64,000 nt of DNA from Vibrio splendidus (lineage in GTDB: Bacteria > Pseudomonadota > Gammaproteobacteria > Enterobacterales > Vibrionaceae), in contig NZ_CP031055.1 of the NCBI RefSeq assembly GCF_003345295.1, positions 1,550,001 through 1,614,000 of the forward strand, given 5' to 3'. Shown in pieces: positions 1-7,710 of this stretch. Numbering within the stretch: the first letter of the stretch is position 1; every line of letters starts with the position of its first letter. Made by a program: the position numbers and the translations under genes. The notes beneath the pieces were generated by a model. That model had not been told where the DNA came from and did not search any database. It worked only from the letters and a program-made list of their open reading frames with translations.

Positions 1-124
1 CAACACCTTCAGGAGTAAATCGTTTTGGCAGCAACACGGTTCCATAGTCGCTAGCGTCAAGGAATACACCGAAGTCGGCTTGCTTTACTACTTCTAAGTT
101 GTTTATTTGACCAATATTAATCAT
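1..124 (-). CDS. CvfB-like S1 RNA-binding protein, N-terminal fragment
   Basis: The reverse strand reads from an ATG at 124 through about 41 codons to the window edge, beginning MINIGQINNLEVVKQADFG and continuing with VFLDASDYGTVLLPKR. This is the usual opening of the YitL/CvfB family, proteins of about 280 residues built of S1-like OB folds that bind RNA. The phrase 'QADFGVFLDAxxxGxVLLP' is the first S1-like domain. Everything after that lies outside the window, so the call rests on the N-terminus only. It is divergent from the gene at 222. Confidence 0.6.
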   Translation of the reverse strand, partial: MINIGQINNLEVVKQADFGVFLDASDYGTVLLPKRFTPEGV

Positions 125-221
125 CAAGATTTTCTCTACTTTAAATTTGGCGGTGATTATACGTGATCTCTGATATGCTTTCGCTAGTTTCATTCATATT
201 TTTACATTCTAGGAGACATCG

Positions 222-1577
222 TTGATCACCGTTGATAAACAAGATGCGATAACACTCAAAATTAACCATGCAATGGCGAAGACCAAAAAGCTCGACATGG
301 ACGTTTATCTATTCATTCCCGGTGAACTCGGACTCACTCCCGAAGTACTTTCTGAAAGTGCCTTTTTCTACAGCTCAATTACTCAAAAGCGCGCCTACTA
401 CAGTGACAAGACACTGTTACCTTTGGTACACAGTCGCTTGGCAAAACGTGGACGCTTATCAACGACACAGTATCGTGTGAGTTTGAGTTTGTTCGCATAT
501 CAATATGTTATTGCTTTAGATAAAGCCGTGAGCAGTTTAAATAAGACTGATAGTGACGACGTAACAGCGGATGAGGTTGATGAAGTCATTGAGCTCGCGT
601 TAGACATCTTGAAGAAGCTTCGCCGAAGTATTCCTTATGAAGAAAACCTCAAACGCTACTACGCAAACATTGATAACTATCTTTCTTGGTACACAGAGCA
701 AAAATTCTTATCTCTGGTCTCTCATATGCCGCGTGGCAGTGAGTACTCGACGATAAAAGAGCGACTCTTGACGCTGTGTGACAAAGAGACAGCCCATCGT
801 AAACTTAATCGCTATAACTCAGCCAAAGTTCGTGAAGACGTAACGCGCCTGAGTAACAAGATGCGACTGCTGCGACGTTTGATAGAACACCCTATCGTAC
901 TCAAGGAGAAGACCACCTCCATGGGTAAAAACGTTAAGCGTGCCGTTAAAGGTATTGCGACAGGCTTAGTCATGGTGGTCGTGACGACAACCGTCATATT
1001 GGCTCGTGATTTTCTAGGAGAGATTACCGCTTCTTTCATCGTGTCGATGTCATTTATCTACGCACTGCGTGAAATATTTAAAGATGACTTGAGAGACATC
1101 CTTTGGCGTTGGCTTCGTAAAGGCAAACCCAAGTGGAAGCGTCGCTACTTTGACCCAACAACCAATAAATCTGTCGGCCACAAGCTTGAATGGTTGGACT
1201 ATGCGAACTTTTCCAAGTTAGCTGACCGTATTCAATCAATACGCAAGAAACGTGTCGTTCAGCGTGAAGAGCAAGTCTTGCACTATCGTTCACATACCGA
1301 GATGTCGACGTCAACATTCATGAGTGGTTACGAGGAGACTCGTGAAACGTTATCGATCAGCCTGAGAGCGCTGACACGCTTGATGGACAAGGGGTCAAAT
1401 AACGTATATCGCCTGAATGAAGGGCAAGTAAGCCGTGAGTCTGTCGAAAAGCGTCACCTGCTCAACCTGATCATTAAGGAGAACAATCACGATACTGAAC
1501 CGACCTATTACCGTTGGAAAATCGTAATGAACCGTTCAAAGATCGTTGATATCGAGCAAATCACCCAAGAGTCATAG
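222..1577 (+). CDS. Uncharacterised membrane-associated protein, 451 aa
   Basis: I do not recognise a named family. The start is a TTG at 222, chosen because a clean AGGAGA sits at 211-216, five bases upstream; the first in-frame ATG is 17 codons later and lacks such a site. The protein is highly charged and mostly helical. One hydrophobic stretch at about residues 240-260 is closely followed by another at about 268-282, so it is probably a membrane hairpin with a large N-terminal soluble part (about 235 residues) and a basic C-terminal part (about 170 residues). No signal peptide or catalytic motif is visible. It converges with the DUF4442 gene and looks like a conserved Vibrio hypothetical. 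Function unknown. Confidence 0.75.
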   Translation: MITVDKQDAITLKINHAMAKTKKLDMDVYLFIPGELGLTPEVLSESAFFYSSITQKRAYYSDKTLLPLVHSRLAKRGRLSTTQYRVSLSLFAYQYVIALDKAVSSLNKTDSDDVTADEVDEVIELALDILKKLRRSIPYEENLKRYYANIDNYLSWYTEQKFLSLVSHMPRGSEYSTIKERLLTLCDKETAHRKLNRYNSAKVREDVTRLSNKMRLLRRLIEHPIVLKEKTTSMGKNVKRAVKGIATGLVMVVVTTTVILARDFLGEITASFIVSMSFIYALREIFKDDLRDILWRWLRKGKPKWKRRYFDPTTNKSVGHKLEWLDYANFSKLADRIQSIRKKRVVQREEQVLHYRSHTEMSTSTFMSGYEETRETLSISLRALTRLMDKGSNNVYRLNEGQVSRESVEKRHLLNLIIKENNHDTEPTYYRWKIVMNRSKIVDIEQITQES

Positions 1578-1585
1578 CGTTGTTA

Positions 1586-1614
1586 CGGTATGTGGATACT
1601 AGATTCACATACCG
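1586..1614. terminator. Hairpin between convergent genes, weak terminator candidate
   Basis: Nine-base perfect arms (CGGTATGTG at 1586-1594, CACATACCG at 1606-1614) enclose an 11-base loop just after the stop codon at 1577. There is no uninterrupted T-run on either side, so termination is only suggested by position between convergent genes. Confidence 0.35.
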
Positions 1615-1694
1615 CTCTTCCACTTGTTCTACGAATGCCTTCAGTTGAACTATGATCTTCAGATTTAGATTCCGACCAACCTTATACTTCCGAG

Positions 1695-2180
1695 CTATTT
1701 TCTAGAAGGAACTTTCTTAATCGAAAGCGTTAGCGTGAACTCCGCCATTGGTTCATCGCCATGCAAAGACGGACATGTCGCGATTATGGTCACGGGTTGA
1801 TTCACACGCTCGCCAGTAGACATAGTTTCAGCCAGCATAGTGTTGATCAGCTCACCATCGTTACAAGTGAAGTGTACGTCACCTTCCGGGCGCTTCAAGA
1901 AGTTACCTGTCACCTCTTTAAATGCCAACGAGATCTTTTCGCCTTGCTGCTGGGATTTACTCATTGCAAGAAAGCCCCCCGCCACATCAGCACCTACTGC
2001 TAACACACCAAAGTACATGCTATTGAGGTGGTTCTTAGTTCGTCTTTTGAGAGGAATTTTCACTTCAACATGTTGATTATCCAGCGCGAGCAGTTTTGGT
2101 CGGCATAGCCAGATCAGAGGCACTTTGAAAAAGCCAAACATGCTCAAGTAGAAATTTGCTTTTTGTAGAGGGGTCAACAT
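1695..2180 (-). CDS. DUF4442 hotdog-fold protein
   Basis: A 161-residue protein matching the DUF4442 group of the hotdog superfamily (PaaI/YiiD-like thioesterase relatives). Visible family features are the N-terminal helix with 'MFGFFKVPLIWLCRPKLL', the 'RTKNHLNSMYFGVLAVGADVAGG' central helix of the hotdog (around residues 47-70), and the later strands 'GDVHFTCNDGELI' and 'AEFTLTLSIKKV'. The N-H and D/G positions in the central helix are where thioesterases carry acyl-CoA-binding residues, but a substrate cannot be read from the sequence. It is a single-gene unit; the terminator at 2253-2287 separates it from the gene upstream. Activity on acyl-CoA is inference from the fold. Confidence 0.75.
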   Translation of the reverse strand: MLTPLQKANFYLSMFGFFKVPLIWLCRPKLLALDNQHVEVKIPLKRRTKNHLNSMYFGVLAVGADVAGGFLAMSKSQQQGEKISLAFKEVTGNFLKRPEGDVHFTCNDGELINTMLAETMSTGERVNQPVTIIATCPSLHGDEPMAEFTLTLSIKKVPSRK

Positions 2181-2252
2181 TCGAGTTACCTAGTCAAATA
2201 AGTCATCAGACCAGTTAATCGATTAGCGCTCGAGATGTCAAAAAAATGTTAC

Positions 2253-2287
2253 AAAAAAGAGATATCATCGCATAATGATATCTCTTT
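2253..2287 (-). terminator. Rho-independent terminator of the PEP-synthase-like gene
   Basis: Perfect 13-base arms at 2256-2268 and 2275-2287 with a 6-base loop. Read on the minus strand the stem ends in a run of six T (the A-run at 2253-2258). It lies about 70 bases beyond the stop codon at 2357. Confidence 0.8.
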
Positions 2288-2356
2288 CATTCTCAAAGCT
2301 TTATTGCTTTAAATAAACTCATACAGCAAGTTGATTTATTTAGACAATAAGCTGGT

Positions 2357-3244
2357 CTATGCAGTAACGACTGTCTCAACACCGTCAAGATCAGCGATAA
2401 AGCCTTGTAGACGCGGGTAGTCCACCAAGCCTTGAGTCACAAGCAGGACGGGCTTCTTCGCGTTCAGCGTTGCTTTAACAATCATACTCAACAAGGTAAT
2501 AACCGCCTCGTTTTGTGGATCAAAAGCATGTTGCTGAGCTTCATTGTGCTTGTCCACGCCTAAAGTGAAAGACGCTAAGCTATCAACGTTCACTACAACA
2601 CCATCAAAGTAATGCAGCAATCTTTCGCTTAGTAGCACTGCAGACGGCACATCGCACGAGAACAGTACTTTCAAACCATTAAGGCCTCGCGGTAAGCCTT
2701 GCTCCGCAAGCAAATCAATAATCTTAGCGGCATCGCTTAATGCTCGTACATACGGTACAACCACTTCAACGTTAATACCCTGCTCTCGCAACGCTTTAAT
2801 TACCTGACACTCTAAAGCGAATGCTTTGCTGTACTCTGATGTTGCATAACGAGCAACCCCACGAACACCTAGTGCCGGGTTTATCTCTTCGGCTTCACAG
2901 CTACCACCAAGTAGTGAACGGAAGCCATAGCTGTCAGCACTACTTAACGCGATACGAACAGAAGTATGATTTGGCTGAACGGCAGCTTGGATGGCAATCA
3001 CTAAGGTTGAAACAAAATGCTCATCGACTGTTTTATCGCCAAGGATCGCATCTAAAGAGGTTTTTTCGATATCAGTCAGTGTATCTAAGTGACTTTCAAT
3101 ACTTGGGTGATAGAAGATACGATCCATAACCAATTCAGATAATGAAACGTATAAGTGGTTAGAATTATTATTATCGTTGTAAGAAGGCAGCACATCACCT
3201 AAGACTAGTTCTGGGTGCAAAGTGCTTTGATTTTCTTGAGTCAT
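2357..3244 (-). CDS. Orphan PEP-synthase C-terminal-like domain, probable pseudoenzyme
   Basis: A 295-residue protein resembling only the C-terminal PEP/pyruvate-binding TIM barrel of phosphoenolpyruvate synthase (E. coli PpsA is about 790 residues). The ATP-grasp and phosphohistidine domains are absent. Similar stretches are 'LLGGSCEAEEINPALGVRG' (about 111-129; PpsA ENPMLGFRG), 'VVPYVRALSDA' (162-172), 'SCDVPSAVLL' (196-205; PpsA CEIPSN), 'FTLGVDK' (226-232) and 'TQGLVDYP' (270-277; PpsA GQGPSDHP). The expected catalytic Cys before GQ is Val269, the metal ligands E and D of CEIPSN and SNDLTQ align with Asp and Ser, and the Arg of RFSDF is replaced. I infer it is not a PEP synthase; a ligand-binding or regulatory role is possible. 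It is divergent from the DAHP synthase gene, which also uses PEP. Confidence 0.65.
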   Translation of the reverse strand: MTQENQSTLHPELVLGDVLPSYNDNNNSNHLYVSLSELVMDRIFYHPSIESHLDTLTDIEKTSLDAILGDKTVDEHFVSTLVIAIQAAVQPNHTSVRIALSSADSYGFRSLLGGSCEAEEINPALGVRGVARYATSEYSKAFALECQVIKALREQGINVEVVVPYVRALSDAAKIIDLLAEQGLPRGLNGLKVLFSCDVPSAVLLSERLLHYFDGVVVNVDSLASFTLGVDKHNEAQQHAFDPQNEAVITLLSMIVKATLNAKKPVLLVTQGLVDYPRLQGFIADLDGVETVVTA

Positions 3245-3451
3245 TGCTGCTCCAGCATTTTTATGTTGTGTTCAAACGAAAATACCGATAGCTGCCTGTT
3301 AATACAAGTGAAAATCCCTTATTTGACGCTGGCCTGCTGATAAAAATAAGAATATTAGCAATAACAGAGATAACTTTGACTTAAGAGAGTTTATTCCTCT
3401 GTTCAATTCCGTTATCTTAACCACTTCGCAATAGAATAAAAAAGCCATCAC

Positions 3452-4510
3452 ATGCCATTAAAAACTGATGAGTTGAGAACCCAAGCTCTGGGTCCTATGC
3501 CAACTCCTGCCGAACTAGGCAATGCACATCCTATTACTGACGACGTTGCTGAGCGCATTAAAAATTCTCGCCGCCAAATCGAAGATATTCTAACAGGTCG
3601 TGATAACCGCCTATTAGTTATCGTAGGCCCTTGCTCTGTTCACGATACAGAAGCGGCACTTGATTACGCTGAGCGTCTAAGTCAGATTCAAGACCAGTAC
3701 AAAGATGAACTGTTCGTTGTAATGAGAACCTACTTCGAGAAACCTCGTACTGTTGTAGGTTGGAAGGGTTTGATTACCGATCCTAACCTTGATGGGTCAT
3801 ATGCACTTGAAACAGGCTTGAACAAAGCTCGTAAACTTCTACTAGATATCAATAAGCTTGGCCTAGCTACCGCGACTGAATTCCTTGATATGATCACCGG
3901 TCAGTACATTGCAGACCTTATCACTTGGGGCGCAATTGGCGCTCGTACGACTGAATCTCAGATTCACCGTGAAATGGCTTCTGCACTGTCTTGCCCAGTT
4001 GGTTTCAAGAACGCAACTAACGGCAACATCAAAATTGCTATTGATGCGATTCGTGCTGCGCATGCATCACACTACTTCTACTCTCCAGATAAGAACGGCC
4101 GTATGACGGTTTACCGTACTTCTGGCAACCCATACGGTCACGTAATTCTACGTGGTGGTGATAAAGGCCCTAACTTTGATGCTGAATCTGTAGATAACGC
4201 ATGTAAGCAACTGGCTGAATTCGATCTACCTCAACGTTTGGTTGTAGACTTTAGCCACGCTAACTGTCAGAAACAGCACCGTAAACAGTTAGAAGTTGCA
4301 CAAGACATTTGTGAGCAAATCAATTCTAACAAGAATCAAATTGCAGGCATCATGGCAGAAAGCTTCATTGTTGAAGGTAACCAGCCAATGACAGATATCA
4401 ACAACCTAGAATACGGCAAGTCTATTACTGACCCATGCCTAAGCTGGGAAGATACTGCAACAATGCTAGATATGCTTGCAACAGCAATTAAAGATAGAAA
4501 CTTAGCTTAA
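3452..4510 (+). CDS. aroH: 3-deoxy-7-phosphoheptulonate (DAHP) synthase, AroH-type
   Basis: Class I DAHP synthase, 352 residues, the normal length. It condenses PEP with erythrose 4-phosphate, the first step of the shikimate pathway in the cytoplasm. Landmarks are 'VIVGPCSVHD' (about 55-64, with the metal-binding Cys), 'MRTYFEKPRT' (about 91-100), 'GAIGARTTESQIHREMASAL' (about 161-180) and 'DFSHANCQKQH'. The N-terminus 'TDELRT..TPAEL' and the 'ATEFLDM' and 'YRTSGNPYGH' segments are closer to E. coli AroH (Trp-sensitive) than to AroG or AroF, so I name it aroH, though effector specificity is inferred from similarity. I saw no convincing TrpR operator upstream. The gene is followed 12 bases later by yajQ on the same strand. 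Confidence 0.85.
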   Translation: MPLKTDELRTQALGPMPTPAELGNAHPITDDVAERIKNSRRQIEDILTGRDNRLLVIVGPCSVHDTEAALDYAERLSQIQDQYKDELFVVMRTYFEKPRTVVGWKGLITDPNLDGSYALETGLNKARKLLLDINKLGLATATEFLDMITGQYIADLITWGAIGARTTESQIHREMASALSCPVGFKNATNGNIKIAIDAIRAAHASHYFYSPDKNGRMTVYRTSGNPYGHVILRGGDKGPNFDAESVDNACKQLAEFDLPQRLVVDFSHANCQKQHRKQLEVAQDICEQINSNKNQIAGIMAESFIVEGNQPMTDINNLEYGKSITDPCLSWEDTATMLDMLATAIKDRNLA

Positions 4511-4522
4511 GGAAACAACACA

Positions 4523-5005
4523 ATGCCATCATTTGACATTATCTCTGAAGTAGAAGCAGTAGAACTGCGTAACGCGGTAGACAACGCAAACCGTGAACTG
4601 TCGACTCGTTTCGATTTTCGCGGCGTTGAAGCAAGCTTTGATTACAAAGATGAATCAGTAAAATTGACTGCTCAAGACGATTTTCAACTGAAGCAAATGC
4701 GCGATATCCTTCGTAGCAACCTGACAAAGCGTAATGTTGATCCTAACGCGATGGAAGCGAAATCGGCAGACCAAACAGGTCGCACTTGGCACCAAACGGT
4801 TATCTTTAAGCAAGGTATCGAAACGGATGTAGCTAAGAAAATCGTTAAGCTAATCAAAGACAACAAAGTTAAGGTTCAAGCTTCTATCCAAGGCGACAAA
4901 GTTCGTGTAACCGGTAAGAAGCGTGATGACCTACAAGCTGTTATGGCTCTAGTTCGCAGCGGTGAACTTGGTCAACCTTTCCAGTTTGACAACTTCCGCG
5001 ACTAA
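4523..5005 (+). CDS. yajQ: YajQ family nucleotide-binding protein
   Basis: A 160-residue protein that matches YajQ (UPF0234) over its whole length, starting MPSFDIISEV and ending GQPFQFDNFRD. Family signatures are 'ELSTRFDFRGVEA' (about 25-37) and 'RTWHQTVIFKQGI' (about 86-98). The fold is two RNP-like domains. Members bind tRNA or nucleotides, and a Xanthomonas member has been described as a cyclic-di-GMP effector. It lies 12 bases after the DAHP synthase gene and is probably co-transcribed with it; the pair ends at the strong terminator at 5075-5105. Confidence 0.93.
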   Translation: MPSFDIISEVEAVELRNAVDNANRELSTRFDFRGVEASFDYKDESVKLTAQDDFQLKQMRDILRSNLTKRNVDPNAMEAKSADQTGRTWHQTVIFKQGIETDVAKKIVKLIKDNKVKVQASIQGDKVRVTGKKRDDLQAVMALVRSGELGQPFQFDNFRD

Positions 5006-5074
5006 TTTTTGAGTTTGAGCGACCGCTTACTTTAGGTTGCTCATTCATCAGCACAATGTCGTGTTCGAAATAGC

Positions 5075-5105
5075 AAAAAGCCACTTCTTTGGGAAGTGGC
5101 TTTTT
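5075..5105. terminator. Bidirectional rho-independent terminator
   Basis: Perfect 13-base arms (5075-5087 and 5093-5105) with loop TTTGG. The A-run on the left and T-run on the right allow termination in both directions, serving yajQ (+) and the siroheme synthase-like gene (-), which converge here. Confidence 0.9.
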
Positions 5106-5187
5106 ATTTATCGAGTCAGTCTTATTCAGCGTCTCTAGCCGATTTCAAACAACTAGAAAGCGCTCACTTCAACTAAAATCTATCAAC

Positions 5188-6129
5188 TCAACTGAGCACT
5201 TTGGCAACAGACAGTTTAAGGTCTTTGCCGGCCAGTAAATTGAACTCAACACTCGCTGGTGGAATAAAGACACACACTCGCAATTTCTCGGCTCTCGCTT
5301 GCTCAAGCTTGGTCGACAGCTCTCCACTGTCAGCATAACCTTCTCTTTCTGCGTCTCGGCGGCACAGGTCGACAAATTCAAATGGACAATCGCTCGGTGA
5401 AAGCACTAACTCTGCTTCTTGCATCAAACGTAGGGCCTTCATAGGCAATAACTCAACGTCTTGCTCAAATTCGATCCAAGTTACCTGACCTTCACTATCA
5501 ACTTGCTCAGTCAGCGACTGTTGATAATACGATTCAAGTTGCTCCCTATCCGTCACTTGATTGATAAAACTGGATGACAAAAAGCGTTCCCAGAATTTGC
5601 GGCGTTCATCAACAGTAGGAAAGGACTCCTTAATCGAATTGCGTTTTGATGCACCAAAGTCCGCAATCAAACCTATGTTTTGTGGCAATACCGTTTCGAG
5701 TTTTTCTCTAATATTTCTCACCAAAACAGGTGATGCACCCCCACTTGAGATCGCAATTTGGATTCTTCCGCGATTTATCATTGAAGGAGTGATGAAGTCA
5801 CAATAGGGTAAGTCATCGACCACATTGACAAGAATACCCATTTTTTTTGCATCATTATGTACTTGATGATTTAGGTTTGGGTTGTCTGTTGTTGCCCACA
5901 CTTGTAAGTAGTTTTTCGAGATAAGTTGTGAAGAGTAAAAATTTTGAATCCAATGTAATTTATTATCATCGACAAGCTGCTTTAAGTAAGGCTCTACCTT
6001 TGGGGACACTAACGTGACATCCGCCCCAGCTCTTAACAAGCTATCGACTTTTCGGCAAGCAACCTCACCCCCACCTACCACTAAGATCGGCTTATTTTCT
6101 ACATCTAAAAACATTGGGAAATAACGCAT
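5188..6129 (-). CDS. Siroheme synthase, N-terminal half with vestigial methyltransferase domain
   Basis: The first 150 residues are a clear CysG N-terminal/Met8-type precorrin-2 dehydrogenase and sirohydrochlorin ferrochelatase: NAD-binding 'VVGGGEVACRK' (17-27), 'NVVDDLPYCDFITPS' (102-116, with the catalytic Asp) and 'AISSGGASPVLVRNIREKLE' (126-145). It would make siroheme for sulfite and nitrite reductases. Full-length CysG is about 457 residues, with a C-terminal uroporphyrinogen-III methyltransferase. Here the protein is 313 residues, and residues about 218-291 still resemble the start of that domain ('ELLPMKALRLMQEAELVL', 'VDLCRRDAEREGY', 'QARAEKLRVCVF') but lack its GxGPGD entry motif and the rest. 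The methylation step must come from another gene. Single-gene unit. Confidence 0.85.
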   Translation of the reverse strand: MRYFPMFLDVENKPILVVGGGEVACRKVDSLLRAGADVTLVSPKVEPYLKQLVDDNKLHWIQNFYSSQLISKNYLQVWATTDNPNLNHQVHNDAKKMGILVNVVDDLPYCDFITPSMINRGRIQIAISSGGASPVLVRNIREKLETVLPQNIGLIADFGASKRNSIKESFPTVDERRKFWERFLSSSFINQVTDREQLESYYQQSLTEQVDSEGQVTWIEFEQDVELLPMKALRLMQEAELVLSPSDCPFEFVDLCRRDAEREGYADSGELSTKLEQARAEKLRVCVFIPPASVEFNLLAGKDLKLSVAKVLS

Positions 6130-6610
6130 GTTCTTCCTTGAGGTGACTTCAATAACTATTCAGCCATGCTACCAAATTTGGAGCATATTAATAACTATCC
6201 AAGTACAATAAAAATATTTATTCACCAAATTTCAATCTTTCTGAAGTTTAATGTTTCATCATTGTGACATTGATTCAGAATATTAACCTAGTCAATTGTC
6301 AATATAAAAATCTAAATCTCGTTGCACCAACAGTGTGAAGCGCTGCACTATTTACATTAAGTTAACATTTGGTCATTCTAATTGTGTTCGGATTTGTGAT
6401 TTCATTCAAAATTCTTTTTAAATTATACATTTGTGAAAGTACAGATCCTTTCCTAACCTTATAAATAGTTGTTTAAATCGCACACAGTTTCATTTGCAAA
6501 ATGCAACCAGTTTGATTTGAGTAACAAGGTCATAGAAAACGCAACACATATAGAAAAACTCAAATGAGCACGAGTATCAGGTGTCACCTGGTTAACAAGG
6601 AAGGATACAA
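6130..6610. other. 481-base intergenic region upstream of aapJ
   Basis: An AT-rich region between the divergent siroheme synthase and aapJ genes. I see no open frame with a ribosome binding site and no promoter I would assign with confidence. The only clear element is the perfect palindrome at 6578-6590, close to the aapJ start. The length suggests a regulated promoter with a long leader, which is inference. Confidence 0.5.
6578..6590. promoter_or_regulatory. Perfect 13-base palindrome ahead of aapJ
   Basis: CAGGTG-T-CACCTG lies 20 bases before the aapJ start codon and just upstream of its ribosome binding site (AAGGAAGGA, about 6599-6606). As DNA it could be an operator half-turn; with a one-base centre it would be a poor RNA hairpin. 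No regulator is identified. Confidence 0.45.
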
Positions 6611-7639
6611 ATGACAAATAAACTAACACTTCTTGCTTCAGTAGTAGCTGCATCAACTGCGATGATGGCAACATCAGCATCAGCGGCAGAAAGCACTCTG
6701 GACAAAGTCACATCTCAAGGTTTTCTAACTTGTGGTGTAAGTACCGGTCTTCCAGGGTTCTCTAACCCTAACTCAAAAGGTGAATGGGAAGGAATTGATG
6801 TTGAGTATTGTCAAGCTCTTGCAGCGGCTGTACTCGGTGACAAAACTAAAGTTAAGTATGTACCTCTTACTGCTAAAGAACGTTTTACCGCGCTTCAATC
6901 TGGCGAAATCGACGTACTATCTCGTAACACAACATGGACACTACATCGTGACACAGCTCTAGGTCTGAACTTCGTAGGCGTTAACTACTACGATGGTCAA
7001 GGCTTCATGGTTAAGAAAGAACTCGGTCTTACAAGTGCTCAAGAACTTGATGGCGCTTCTGTATGTGTTCAATCAGGTACAACGACTGAACTTAACCTAG
7101 CCGATTACTTCCGTAACAGTGGCATGTCTTACAAGCCAGTGGTATTCGATACGGCAGCACAAACATCTAAAGGCTTCGACGCGGGTCGTTGTGATGTGCT
7201 AACGACTGACCAATCTGGTCTTTACGCACTTCGCCTAAACTTAGCTGATCCTAAATCTGCACAGGTACTTCCTGAAATCATCTCTAAAGAGCCACTAGGC
7301 CCTGTTGTTCGTCAAGATGATGACAAGTGGTTCAACGTCGCTAAATGGACACTTTCAGCAATGATTAACGCGGAAGAGTACGGTATCTCATCTAAGAATG
7401 CTGACGAAATGCTTAAGTCAAAAGATCCAAACATCAAACGTATTCTTGGTGTCGACGGTCCTAAAGGCAAAGGCCTTGGTATTCGTGACGATTGGGGTTA
7501 CCAAGTCATTAAACAAGTTGGTAACTACGGTGAGAGCTTCGAACGTACTGTTGGTACAGGTTCACCACTACAGATCTCTCGTGGCGTAAACGCACTATGG
7601 AATGCGGGCGGCTTTATGTACGCTCCACCAATCCGTTAA
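6611..7639 (+). CDS. aapJ: General L-amino acid ABC transporter, periplasmic binding protein AapJ
   Basis: A 342-residue protein with a Sec signal peptide (about residues 1-26, ending ATSASAA) followed by the AapJ-type solute-binding fold: 'LDKVTSQGFLTCGVSTGLPGFS', 'WEGIDVEYCQALAAAVLGD', 'LSRNTTWTLHRD' (amino-acid-binding SRNTT segment) and the C-terminal 'SRGVNALWNAGGFMYAPPIR'. It captures a broad range of L-amino acids in the periplasm and delivers them to AapQM. First gene of aapJQMP. The hairpin at 7659-7680 between it and aapQ probably makes it the most abundant product, as is usual for binding proteins. The ATG has a strong purine-rich ribosome site. Confidence 0.95.
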   Translation: MTNKLTLLASVVAASTAMMATSASAAESTLDKVTSQGFLTCGVSTGLPGFSNPNSKGEWEGIDVEYCQALAAAVLGDKTKVKYVPLTAKERFTALQSGEIDVLSRNTTWTLHRDTALGLNFVGVNYYDGQGFMVKKELGLTSAQELDGASVCVQSGTTTELNLADYFRNSGMSYKPVVFDTAAQTSKGFDAGRCDVLTTDQSGLYALRLNLADPKSAQVLPEIISKEPLGPVVRQDDDKWFNVAKWTLSAMINAEEYGISSKNADEMLKSKDPNIKRILGVDGPKGKGLGIRDDWGYQVIKQVGNYGESFERTVGTGSPLQISRGVNALWNAGGFMYAPPIR

Positions 7640-7658
7640 TAAATTTACAAGCATCAAT

Positions 7659-7684
7659 TAGGGCGGACTTTTCCGCCCTATTTA
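7659..7684 (+). terminator. Intra-operon hairpin after aapJ (partial terminator)
   Basis: Perfect 9-base GC-rich arms TAGGGCGGA (7659-7667) and TCCGCCCTA (7672-7680) with loop CTTT, followed by TTTATTAAA. The short, broken T-run and the position between aapJ and aapQ fit partial termination or 3'-end stabilisation of the aapJ message. Confidence 0.75.
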
Positions 7685-7710
7685 TTAAATGGATTTGAGG
7701 TTATAGCAGT

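Noticed and set aside
2821..3129. 102-residue plus-strand open frame
   Set aside because: It lies wholly inside the PEP-synthase-like gene on the other strand, with no ribosome site or recognisable protein features.
3245..3451. TrpR operator or clear promoter for the DAHP synthase gene
   Set aside because: TTGACT at 3376 has no good -10 partner at proper spacing and no CTAG-centred TrpR palindrome is present.
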